A stretch of DNA of 64,000 bases from Agriotes lineatus (Eukaryota > Arthropoda > Insecta > Coleoptera > Elateridae), in contig CALNHX010002783.1 of NCBI GenBank assembly GCA_940337035.1, positions 62,001 to 126,000 on the forward strand. Direction: 5' to 3'. A program made the translations under genes and the position numbers. The notes beneath the pieces are model-generated. The model searched no databases, was not told where the DNA came from, and saw nothing but the letters and a program-made list of their open reading frames with translations. Positions 32,464-42,881 of this stretch are shown here, piece by piece; position 1 is the stretch's first letter, and each line of letters opens with the position of its first letter.

Positions 32464-35400
32464 ATATGTCTGACTAAATTACTTTTATCGATAGATTTAT
32501 ATTCACAAACTGAACAAAAATAAGGTTTTTCGCCTGTATGAGATTTCATATGTCTGACTAAATTACTTTTATCGATAGATTTATATTCACAAACTGAACA
32601 AGAATAAGGTTTTTTGTCTGTATGAGATTTCATGTGTGTAATTAAATGACTTTTCTGAATAGATATATATTCACAAACTGAACAAGAATAAGGTTTTTCG
32701 CCTGTATGAGATTGCATGTGTGTAACAAAATTACTTTTCTGGGCAGATTTATATTCACAAACAAAACAGGAATAAGGTTTTTCACCTGTATGATATTTCA
32801 TGTGTGTGACTAAATAACTTTTGTGAATAGATTTATATTCAAAAACTGAACAAGAATAAGGTTTTTTGTCTGTATGAGATTTTATGTGTGTGATTAAATT
32901 ACTTTTCTGGATAGATTTATATTCACAAACTGAACAAGAATAAGGTTTTCCACCTGTATGAGATTTCATGTGTCTGACTAAATTACTTTTCTGGGTAAAT
33001 TTATATTCACAAACTGAACAAGAATAAGGTTTTCGCCTGTATGATATTTAATGTGTGTGACTAAATAACTTTTGTGGATAGATTTATATTCAAAAACTGA
33101 ACAAGAATAAGGTTTTTTGTCTTATGAGATTTCATGTGTGTGATTAAATGACTTTTCTGAATAGATATATATTCACAAACTGAACAAGAATAAGGTTTTT
33201 CGCCTGGATGAGATTTCATATGTCTGACTAAATTACTTTTCTGGGTAAATTTATATTCACAAACTGAACAAGAATAAGGTTTTCGCCTGTATGATATTTA
33301 ATGTGTGTGACTAAATAACTTTTGTGGATAGATTTATATTCACAAACAGAACAAGAAAAGGGTTTTTTTGCTTGTATGAAATTTGATGTGTGACTAAATG
33401 ACCTTTGTGCATAGATTTATATTCACAAAGTGAACAAGAATAAGGTTTTTCGCCTGTATGAGATTTCATATGTCTGACTAAATTACTTTTATCGATAGAT
33501 TTATATTCACAAACTGAACAAGGATAAGGTTTTTCGCCTGTATGAGATTTCATGTGTGTGACTAAATTGCTTTTCTGGGCAGATTTATATTCACAAACAG
33601 AACAGGAATAAGGTTTTTCCCTGTATGATATTTCATGTGTGTGACTAAATAACTTTTGTGGATAGATTTATATTCACAAACTGAACAAGAATAAGGTTTT
33701 TTGTCTGTATGAGATTTTATGTGTGTGATTAAATTACTTTTCTGGATAGATTTATATTCACAAACTGAACAAGAATAAGGTTTTCCATCTGTGTGAGATT
33801 TCATGTGTCTGACTAAATTACTTTTCTGGGTAAATTTATATTCACAAACTGAACAAGAATAAGGTTTTCGCCTGTATGATATTTAATGTGTGTGACTAAA
33901 TAACTTTTGTGGATAGATTTATATTCACAAACAGAACAAGAAAAGGGTTTTTTGCCTGTATGAAAATTGATATGTGTGAGTAAATGACTTTTGTGCATAG
34001 ATTTATATTCACAAAGTGAACAAGAATAAGGTTTTTTGTGTGTATGAGATTTCATGTGTGTGATTAAATGACCTTTCTGAATAGATATATATTCACAAAC
34101 TGAACAAGAATAAGGTTTTTCGCCTGTATGAGATTTCATATGTCTGACTAAATTACTTTTCTGGGTAAATTTATATTCACAAACTGAACAAGAATAAGGT
34201 TTTCGCCTGTATGATATTTAATGTGTGTGACTAAATAACTTTTGTGGATAGATTTATATTCACAAACAGAACAAGAAAAGGGTTTATTGCCTGTATGAAA
34301 TTTGATATGTGTGACTAAATGACTTTTGTGCATAGATTTATATTCACAAAGGGAACAAGAATAAGGTTTTTTGTCTGTATGAGTTTTCATGTGTGTGGTT
34401 AAATGACTTTTCTGAATAGATATATATTCACAAACTGAACAAGAATAAGGTTTTTCGCCTGTATCAGATTTCATATGTCTGACTAAATTACTTTTATCGA
34501 TAGATTTATATTCACAAACTGAACAAGAATAAGGTTTTTCGCCTGTATGAGATTTCATGTGTGTGACTAAATTACTTTTCTGGGCAGATTTATATTCACA
34601 AACAGAACAGGAATAAGGTTTTTCGCCTGTATGATATTTCATGTGTGTGACTAAATAACTTTTGTGGATAGATTTATATTCACAATCTGAACAAAAATAA
34701 GGTTTTTTGTCTGTATGAGATTTTATGTGTGTGATTAAATTACTTTTCTGGATAGATTTATATTCACAAACTGAACAAGAATAAGGTTTTCCATCTGTAT
34801 GAGATTTCATGTGTCTGACTAAATTACCTTTCTGGGTAAATTTATATTCACAAACTGAACAAGAATAATGTTTTCGCCTGTATGATATTTAATGTGTGTG
34901 ACTAAATAACTTTTGTGGATAGATTTATATTCACAAACAGAACAAGAAAAGCGTTTTTTGCCTGTATGAAATTTGATATGTGTGACTAAATGACTTTTGT
35001 GCATTGATTTATATTCACAAAGTGAACAAGAATAAGGTTTTTTGTCTGTATGAGATTTAATGTGTGTGATTAAATGACTTTTCTGAATAGATATATATTC
35101 ACAAACTGAACAAGAATAAGGTTTTTCGCCTGTATGAGATTTCATATGTCTGACTAAATTACTTTTATCGATAGATTTATATTCACAAACTGAACAAGAA
35201 TAAGGTTTTTCGCCTGTATGAGATTTCATGTGTGTGACTAAATTGTTTTTCTGAGCAGATTTATATTCACAAACAGAACAGGAATAAGGTTTTTCCCTGT
35301 ATGATATTTCATGTGTGTGACTAAATAACTTTTGTGGATAGATTTATATTCACAATCTGAACAAAAATAAGGTTTTTTGTCTGTATGAGATTTTATGTGT

Positions 35401-37824
35401 GTGATTAAATTATTTTTCTGGATAGATTTATATTCACAAACTGAACAAGAATAAGGTTTTCCATCTGTGTGAGATTTCATGTGTCTGACTAAATTACTTT
35501 TCTGGGTAAATTTATATTCACAAACTGAACAAGAATAAGGTTTTCGCCTGTATGATATTTAATGTGTGTGACTAAATAACTTTTGTGGATAGATTTATAT
35601 TCACAAACAGAACAAGAAAAGGGTTTTTTGCCTGTATGAAAATTGATATGTGTGACTAAATGACTTTTGTGCATAGATTTATATTCACAAAGTGAACAAG
35701 AATAAGGTTTTTTGTGTGTATGAGATTTCATGTGTGTGATTAAATGACATTTCTGAATAGATATATATTCACAAACAGAACAAGAATAAGGTTTTTCGCC
35801 TGTATGAGATTTCATATGTCTGACTAAATTACTTTCTGGGTAAATTTATATTCACAAACTGAACAAGAATAAGGTTTTCGCCTGCCTGATATTTAATGTG
35901 TGTGACTAAATAACTTTTGTGGATAGATTTATATTCACAAACAGAACAAGAAAAGGGTTTTTTGCCTGTATGAAATTTGATATGTGGGACTAAATGACTT
36001 TGTGCATAGATTTATATTCACAAAGTGAACAAGAATAAGGTTTTTTGTCTGTATGAGATTTCATGTGTGTGGTTAAATGACTTTTCTGAATAGATATATA
36101 TTCACAAACTAACAAGAATAAGGTTTTTCGCCTGTATCAGATTTCATATGTCTGACTAAATTACTTTTATCGATAGATTTATATTCACAAACTGAACAAG
36201 AATAAGGTTTTTCGCCTGTATGAGATTTCATGTGTGTGACTAAATTACTTTTCTGGGCAGATTTATATTCACAAACAGAACAGGAATAAGGTTTTTCGCC
36301 TGTATGATATTTCATGTGTGTGACTAAATAACTTTTGTGGATAGATTTATATTCACAATCTGAACAAAAATAAGGTTTTTTGTCTGTATGAGATTTTATG
36401 TGTGTGATTAAATTACTTTTCTGGATAGATTTATATTCACAAACTGAACAAGAATAAGGTTTTCCATCTGTATGAGATTTCATGTGTCTGACTAAATTAC
36501 CTTTCTGGGTAAATTTATATTCACAAACTGAACAAGAATAATGTTTTCGCCTGTATGATATTTAATGTGTGTGACTAAATAACTTTTGTGGATAGATTTA
36601 TATTCACAAACAGAACAAGAAAAGGGTTTTTTGCCTGTATGAAATTTGATATGTGTGACTAAATGACTTTTGTGCATTGATTTATATTCACAAAGTGAAC
36701 AAGAATAAGGTTTTTTGTCTGTATGAGATTTCATGTGTGTGATTAAATGACTTTTCTGAATAGATATATATTCACAAACTGAACAAGAATAAGGTTTTTC
36801 GCCTGTATGAGATTTCATGTGTGTGACTAAATTACTTTTCTGGGCAGATTTATATTCACAAACAGAACAGGAATAAGGTTTTTCCCTGTATGATATTTCA
36901 TGTGTGTGACTAAATAACTTTTGTGGATAGATTTATATTCACAAACTGAACAAGAATAACGTTTTTTGTCTGTATGAGATTTTATGTGTGTTATTAAATT
37001 ACTTTTCTGGATAGATTTATATTCACAAACTGAACAAGAATAAGGTTTTCCACCTGTATGAGATTTCATGTGTCTGACTAAATTACTTTTTTGGGTAAAT
37101 TTATATTCACAAACTGAACAAGAATAAGGTTTTCGCCTGTATGATATTTAATGTGTGTGACTAAATAACTTTTGTGGATAGATTTATATTCACAAACAGA
37201 ATAAGAAAAGGGTTTTTTGCCTGTATGAAATTTGATATGTGTGAGTAAATGACTTTTGTGCATAGATTTATATTCACAAAGTAAAGAAGAATAAGGTTTT
37301 TTGTCTGTATGAGATTTCATGTGTGTTATTAAATGACTTTTCTGAATAGATTTATATTCACAAACTGAACAAGAATAAGGTTTTTCGCCTGTATGAGATT
37401 TCATGTGTGTGACTAAATAACTTTTGTGGATAGATTTATATTCACAACAGACAAGAAAAGGGTTTTTCGCCTGTATGAGATTTGATATGACTAAATGACT
37501 TTTTAGGGCAAATTTATATTCACAAACAGAACATGAATAAGGTTTTACACCTGTCATGTGTGTGACTAAATAACTTTTGTGGATAGATTTATATTCACAA
37601 ACTGAATAAGAATAAGGTTTTTCGCCTGTATGAGATTTTTCATGTCTAATTAAATGAAGTTTTATTGCAGTACTATAGTCACAAACAGAACAAGAAAAGG
37701 GTTTTTTGCCTGTATGAAATTTGATATGTGTGACTAAATGACTTTTGTGGATAGATTTATATTCACAAAGTGAACAAGAATAAGGTTTTTTGCCTGTATG
37801 AGAAACACCCTGTATACTGTTCAC
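32464..37824 (-). pseudogene. C2H2 zinc-finger array C, main part (about 64 units, satellite-like)
   Basis: About 5.36 kb of 84-bp finger units on the minus strand, broken into at least nine open pieces. Many junctions carry the same 1-bp loss ('aaggttttcgcctgtatgat', normal 'aaggtttttcgcc'), at about 33030, 33290, 33863, 34200, 34870, 35540, 35875, 36545 and 37130. Equivalent breakpoints repeat about 1673-1676 bp apart (33804/35480, 34139/35815, 34810/36483), with a third copy one unit shorter (35229/36818). A higher-order repeat of about 20 fingers is therefore present. The right end has 'CDYSTAIKLHLIRH' and no N-terminal domain: it joins its 5' flank at 37825. It cannot encode one protein. 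Confidence 0.85.
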
Positions 37825-37876
37825 TAAGGAAAACTGTAGTTATTTTAAAGCTAATATTCTGAATGGAATAGTTATT

Positions 37877-38393
37877 TATGTAAAGAGCGTCGAAAGAAAA
37901 CGTTTACACTCGATAACAAAGTTTCCATAAGTGTAAACGTTCTTTGGGCCTGAGGTACGTATAACGTTTTACGTACAACCGGGTTCAGATGCACTAGTGG
38001 AATGGTTTGTTCTAAATACGGTCTTTAGAGCCACTTTCCACTGAAGGATTTACATTTTACAATATATCAAATTATATTTTTAAGATTAACAAATAAACGT
38101 ATTGCTATCCTTACAATGAAGGTTGCAAATCATATATTTGAACGTTACTTTCGTCGCTAGTTTTCATGACATGGCATTTTGTTTTTTACAGCCCACTAGG
38201 CATAAATTTACACATTCGGTCATGGTAACTACGATATAAAAAGCAGTTTTGGCCCGGTTGTGTCATAGACACCAACGTTTTGATGTGCTTTTGTTTATTT
38301 TAACAACGAATTAAAGTTAACCTCAGATTAGTGGTCTTTATAAGACCGGCTGTTAAACTACCAATCTAGCATCGATTTATAAAGTCATTATAG
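37877..38393. mobile_element. Unclassified ~510-bp insertion in the flank of C
   Basis: Defined by comparison with the uninterrupted flank at 5195-5215 and 40330-40320. Its left part has an inverted repeat around 'gaaaacgtttacact' (about 37893) and 'agtgtaaacgttctttggg' (about 37931). No transposase, clear terminal repeat or target duplication could be assigned. Confidence 0.5.
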
Positions 38394-38655
38394 CGGTTTA
38401 AAACAGCTCTCAAAGAGTCGGATGTTATTTTTTAGTTGTTCTGTTAATGTGCACGAAGTGTTATTTGGTAAATGTAGCAACGGTTTTGCTTCTTATGTTC
38501 ACTGATTGCAACTTACCTTAAATAAACGAGGAGAAGTCTTTATACATTGGGTGGAAAGATTTAGAACTACTCCAATAACAAAACTGTGGCCCTTTACACC
38601 ATCTGTAAAGTAAAGAATATTCAATAACAATTCGTGTTAACACGCATGACACTTA

Positions 38656-38843
38656 GGGCCGGTTGCAGAAAGCAATGTTAAGTCTGGTGTTAGCTAACAT
38701 CGCGTAAAAATGAACAAAATCGCATCAAATTTTGTTTACTAATGTATTAGTTACCATAAACTTTTGAGATTTGATTCGTTTTTGTTCACTTTGACGTCGC
38801 GTTAGCTAACACCAGACTTAACATTGCTTTCTGCAACCGGCCC
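38656..38843. mobile_element. PIF/Harbinger-like MITE with 43-bp perfect terminal repeats
   Basis: The ends begin GGGCCGGTTGCAGAAAGC and are identical for 43 bp in inverted orientation. The flanks are TTA on both sides (38653-38655 and 38844-38846). The homologous flanks of A (about 5462) and D (about 40066) have 'acacttaacctca' with a single TTA, that is, the empty site. TTA duplications are typical of PIF/Harbinger. It is 188 bp and non-coding. Confidence 0.93.
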
Positions 38844-39064
38844 TTAACCTCACTTTTAGAAGTGGTTTTTTGCAACTGACAGGCAAGTGTACTACTTAAA
38901 TATTGCAATTTCAGACAACAACGTTGTCGGAGAGTTGAAGTCGCTCATTTGATCAGTCACTACGCGAAATGAACGAGTTCAATAATTAATTAATATTAGT
39001 TATTCTTTTGAGGTATTAATCTAGTTAATTTAAAAAGGGTGCCGTGTTGCCAACTTTTAAAATG

Positions 39065-39800
39065 CAGTGTTGCCAACTTAGGAGATTTTCTACTAAATCT
39101 GGTAGAATGAAACACGTATTTAGTTGACTAATTTTCAATCTGGTAGATAGTAGAAAATCTGGTAGCTTACACAAATTTTTTAGTGAATTCCTGGTATTTT
39201 TCTTCAATTTTATAAATTAGTAGTCAAAAGCAATGTCAACACTATTGAAGCATGGCCAGCTTTATTCATACCCACTGAGGTGTAGTAGAAACTGATAAAG
39301 CTGGCTATGATTCAAGTAAGTATAATAGCATTTTGCGGGAAAACAAAATCTGGTTCAAATACATAATGAGGGATTTTTTTAATTTATCTGCTCATAATTA
39401 GGGGAAAACATGTAAAAATAGCTTATAAAAGGGTTCTCTCACGAATCTTACGTCACTTGCGCTTTGCATTTTGTTAATGAGACTTTAACGAATAAAAAAT
39501 TCAATATTTGTGTTAAAAAGTGAATTAAAGCAGCATAACTGGGAATCTACATCTTTAACGGGAATCTACATCTTTAACAGCAACTACTGTTTGTGTTGTA
39601 TTGTTTGCTTCCTAATTTTAATAAAAATAGGAAATAAGTATATATTTTTTTATTTTTTATGTAAATGTTATTTTTTTTTACTTTTGTCTATCTGTGCTGT
39701 TGTGAATAAAAGATTATGCTGGCAAAAAATATTAGTGGAATTCTGGTAGATTTTAATTTACCTTCTGGTGGAAACCGATTCTCGACTGTTGGCAACACTG
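39065..39800. mobile_element. Non-autonomous hAT element
   Basis: It begins CAGTGTTGCCAAC and ends with the inverse GTTGGCAACACTG. The flanks TTAAAATG (39057-39064) and TTAACATG (39801-39808) form an 8-bp target duplication with one mismatch. 'atctggtag'-type repeats cluster near the ends. An inner hairpin ('gccagctttat' around 39250 against 39300) and a 20-bp direct repeat of 'cgggaatctacatctttaa' type (about 39540-39578) are present. No transposase was recognised. Confidence 0.85.
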
Positions 39801-39844
39801 TTAACATGGGGGATTCGCTTCTATTACGTATTGTTCTGTGCTGA

Positions 39845-40823
39845 AAGATGGTTACCCTGACTTCACTTCATCAAGTGTTGTTATATATTTACTCTTAAAC
39901 CAAAACAAGTGATTAATTAATTAATCAACTCGTCCATTTCCCCTAGTGTCTGATCAAATGAGCGGCTTCAACTCTCTGACAACGTTGATGTTTGAAATTG
40001 TAATATTTAATAATTAGTACACTTGCGTGTCAGTTACAGAAAACCACTTCTGAAACTGAGGTTAAGTGTCATGTGTTTTCACACGAATTGTTGTTGAATA
40101 TGATTCTTTACTTTACAGATGGTGTAAGGGGCACAATTTTGTTATTGGAGTAGTTCTAAATCTTTCCACTCAATGTATAAAGACTTCTCCTCGTTTATTT
40201 AAGGTAAGTTGCAATCAGTGAACATAAGAAGCAAAACGGTTGCTACATTTACCAAATAACAGCTCGTGCACCTGAAAAAAACAGTTAAAAATAACATCCG
40301 ACTCTTTGAGAGCTATTTTAAACCGCATAAATAACTATTCCATTCAAAATATTAGCTTTAAAATAACTATAGTTTTCTTTGCAGGACAGTTTATAATATT
40401 TATTTATATATTAAGGGTATGATCAATAAATTATGTGGAATGCTTGAAATTTCTTGATTATGCACTTGGTACATACAACGTTTTATTTTATTTTGATTCA
40501 CGAAAAGGACAAAATTCAAGGATTCAGTACTTTGGGCACGGGCTGTAAATTTTTGGTGTGCTGCATTTACTGTGCAAATTGATGGTGTTGCTATATTGTT
40601 TGTTGTAGTGCTTTGCAACTTTATAGGTTCTTGGGCCATGAAAGCCTGCTGTCGAGGGCCAATAAACTAGCTTATGGTTCCAAAATAAAATAAACGTAAT
40701 TACCTGTAATTTGCTAATTCTAATAATACCTACTTGTTCCAGGTGTTGTAATCTCAAAGGTTTTCGTAATCATATATTATTGAGCAAAAAACTATTACCT
40801 CCCAAGCAGACATTAATCTAGCA
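39845..40823 (+). promoter_or_regulatory. 5' flank, probable first exon and intron of gene D
   Basis: This segment is conserved upstream of A and in part of C. 'atttaag|gtaagttgc' (intron starting 40204) is a strong 5' splice site. Acceptors with pyrimidine tracts are at 'ttgttccag' (ending 40742) and 'cccaagcag' (ending 40809), before the start codon at 40824. I infer a non-coding first exon ending at 40203. No TATA box was assigned. Confidence 0.5.
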
Positions 40824-42881
40824 ATGATGACCGCTAGTCAAGGAACAGCAGATAATAAGTTTTATAGTTCAACAGAAACTTCCTTGCAGGTATTAAGAGA
40901 CTTAGATGGCAATGAAGATATGAAGAAATGTTCTGTCAAACAAGAAGTCATTGAAAGCAATAATGACATCAGTATTCATTCCAAACTTGATATTAAATGT
41001 GAGTTTGAAATTGAAAACCAAAATTATGTAACCCAAAATTCAACAGCAAGGAGTAGTTTGGTGACACCTATGAAATCTCATACAGGCAACAAACCGTTTT
41101 CTTGTGCTGTTTGTATATATACAACAGCATACAAAGGTAATTTACTTAAACATATGAGGACTCATACAGGCGAAAAACCTTATTTTTGTTCAGTTTGTGA
41201 ATATAAATTTATCCAGAAAAGTGATTTAGTCAGACACATGAAATCTCATACAGGTGAAAAACCTTATTCTTGTTCAGTTTGTGAATATAAATCTATCCGG
41301 AAAACTAATTTAGTTGCACACATGAAATCTCATACAGGTGAAAAACCTTATTCTTGTTCAGTTTGTGAATACAAATCTATCCGTAAAAGTAGTTTAGTTA
41401 CACACATGAAATTTCATACAGATGAAAAACCTTATTCTTGTTCAGTTTGTGAATACAAATCTATCAAGAAAAGTAGTTTAGTCACACACATGAAATCTCA
41501 TACAGGCGAAAAACCTTATTCCTGTTCTGTTTGTGAATATAAATTTATCCAGAAAAGTGCTTTAGTCAGACATATGAAATCTCATACAGGTGAAAAACCT
41601 TATTCTTGTTCAGTTTGTGAATATAAATCTATCCGGAAAACTAATTTAGTTGCACACATGAAATCTCATACAGGTGAAAAACCTTATTCTTGTTCAGTTT
41701 GTGAATACAAATCTATCCATAAAAGTAGTTTAGTTACACACATGAAATCTCATACAGGTGAAAAACCTGATTCTTGTTCAGTTTGTGAATATAAATCTAT
41801 CTGGCAAAATAGTTTAGTCACACACATGAAATCTCATACAGGTGAAAACCTTTATTCTTGTTCAGTTTGTGAATACAAATCTATCCATAAAAGTAGTTTA
41901 GTCAGACACATGAAATCTCATACAGGTGAAAAACCTTATTTTTGTTCAGTTTGTGAATATAAATCTATCCGGAAAACTAGTTTAATCACACACATGAAAT
42001 CTCATACAGGTGAAAAACCTTATTCTTGTTCAGTTTGTGAATATAAATCTATTGATAAAAGTAATTTAGTCAGACATATGAAATCTCATACAGGTGAAAA
42101 ACCTTATTCTTGTTCAGTTTGTGAATATAAATCTATCCATAAAAGTAGTTTAGTCAGACACATGAAATCTCATACAGGTGAAAAACCCTATTCTTGTTCA
42201 GTTTGTGAGTATAAATCTATCCAGAAAAGTCATTTAGTCACACACATGAAATCTCATACAGGGGAAAACCCTTATTCTTGTTCAGTTTGTGAATATAAAT
42301 CTATCCGGAAAACTAATTTAGTTGCACACATGAAATCTCATACAGGTGAAAAACCTTATTCTTGTTCAGTTTGTGAATACAAATCTATCCATAAAAGTAG
42401 TTTAGTTACACACATGAAATCTCATACAGGTGAAAAACCTTATTCTTGTTCAGTTTGTGAATATAAATCTATCCATAAAAGTAGTTTAGTTACACACATG
42501 AAATCTCATACAGGTGAAAAACCTTATTCTTGTTCAGTTTGTGAATACAAATCTATCCATAAAAGTAGTTTAGTTACACACATGAAATCTCATACAGGTG
42601 AAAAACCTTATGCTTGTTCAGTTTGTGAATACAAATCTATCCATAAAAGTAGTTTAGTTACACACATGAAATCTCATACAGGTGAAAAACCTTATTCTTG
42701 TTCAGTTTGTGAATACAAATCTATCCATAAAAGTAGTTTAGTCAGACACATGAAATCTCATACAGGTGAAAAACCCTATTCTTGTTCAGTTTGTGAGTAT
42801 AAATCTATCCAGAAAACTAATTTAGTTGCACACATGAAATCTCATACAGGTGAAAAACCCTTATTCTTGTTCAGTTTGTGA
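40824..42881 (+). CDS. C2H2 zinc-finger protein, gene D, first 685 residues (21 fingers)
   Basis: The protein begins with about 85 residues of acidic sequence (MMTASQGTADNKFY..., 'SVKQEV', 'IKCEFEIENQN'), then C2H2 fingers of the pattern C-x2-C-x12-H-x3-H every 28 residues with TGEKP-type linkers. The first finger is divergent ('CAVCIYTTAYKGNL'); the rest share 'CSVCEYKS' and differ mainly at helix positions -1, 2, 3 and 6 (for example H-S-S-T, R-T-N-A, D-S-N-R, Q-S-H-T). Such proteins bind DNA in the nucleus; the target is unknown. Only this copy has all N-terminal coding sequence in frame. The frame is lost at about 42855 where 'gaaaaaccc' has one base too many compared with sister units. 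This may be a real mutation or a homopolymer error. Confidence 0.7.
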   Translation: MMTASQGTADNKFYSSTETSLQVLRDLDGNEDMKKCSVKQEVIESNNDISIHSKLDIKCEFEIENQNYVTQNSTARSSLVTPMKSHTGNKPFSCAVCIYTTAYKGNLLKHMRTHTGEKPYFCSVCEYKFIQKSDLVRHMKSHTGEKPYSCSVCEYKSIRKTNLVAHMKSHTGEKPYSCSVCEYKSIRKSSLVTHMKFHTDEKPYSCSVCEYKSIKKSSLVTHMKSHTGEKPYSCSVCEYKFIQKSALVRHMKSHTGEKPYSCSVCEYKSIRKTNLVAHMKSHTGEKPYSCSVCEYKSIHKSSLVTHMKSHTGEKPDSCSVCEYKSIWQNSLVTHMKSHTGENLYSCSVCEYKSIHKSSLVRHMKSHTGEKPYFCSVCEYKSIRKTSLITHMKSHTGEKPYSCSVCEYKSIDKSNLVRHMKSHTGEKPYSCSVCEYKSIHKSSLVRHMKSHTGEKPYSCSVCEYKSIQKSHLVTHMKSHTGENPYSCSVCEYKSIRKTNLVAHMKSHTGEKPYSCSVCEYKSIHKSSLVTHMKSHTGEKPYSCSVCEYKSIHKSSLVTHMKSHTGEKPYSCSVCEYKSIHKSSLVTHMKSHTGEKPYACSVCEYKSIHKSSLVTHMKSHTGEKPYSCSVCEYKSIHKSSLVRHMKSHTGEKPYSCSVCEYKSIQKTNLVAHMKSHTGEKPLFLFSL

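Larger units (their letters stand above)
37825..38990 (-). promoter_or_regulatory. 5' flank of array C, with two insertions
   Basis: Sequence homologous to the flanks of A (about 5150-5580) and D begins at 37825 and continues after interruption to about 38990. Compared with A, about 510 bp are inserted between 'atagttattta' (37876) and 'gcggtttaaaac' (38394), and a 188-bp MITE sits at 38656. The 4150-5150-equivalent part with leader and start codon is missing, so array C is joined to its distal flank by deletion and probably lacks a promoter-proximal region. Confidence 0.55.

Noticed and set aside
32464..37824. CRISPR-like array of regular repeats
   Set aside because: The 84-bp repeats are contiguous finger codons without unique spacers, in a eukaryotic setting.
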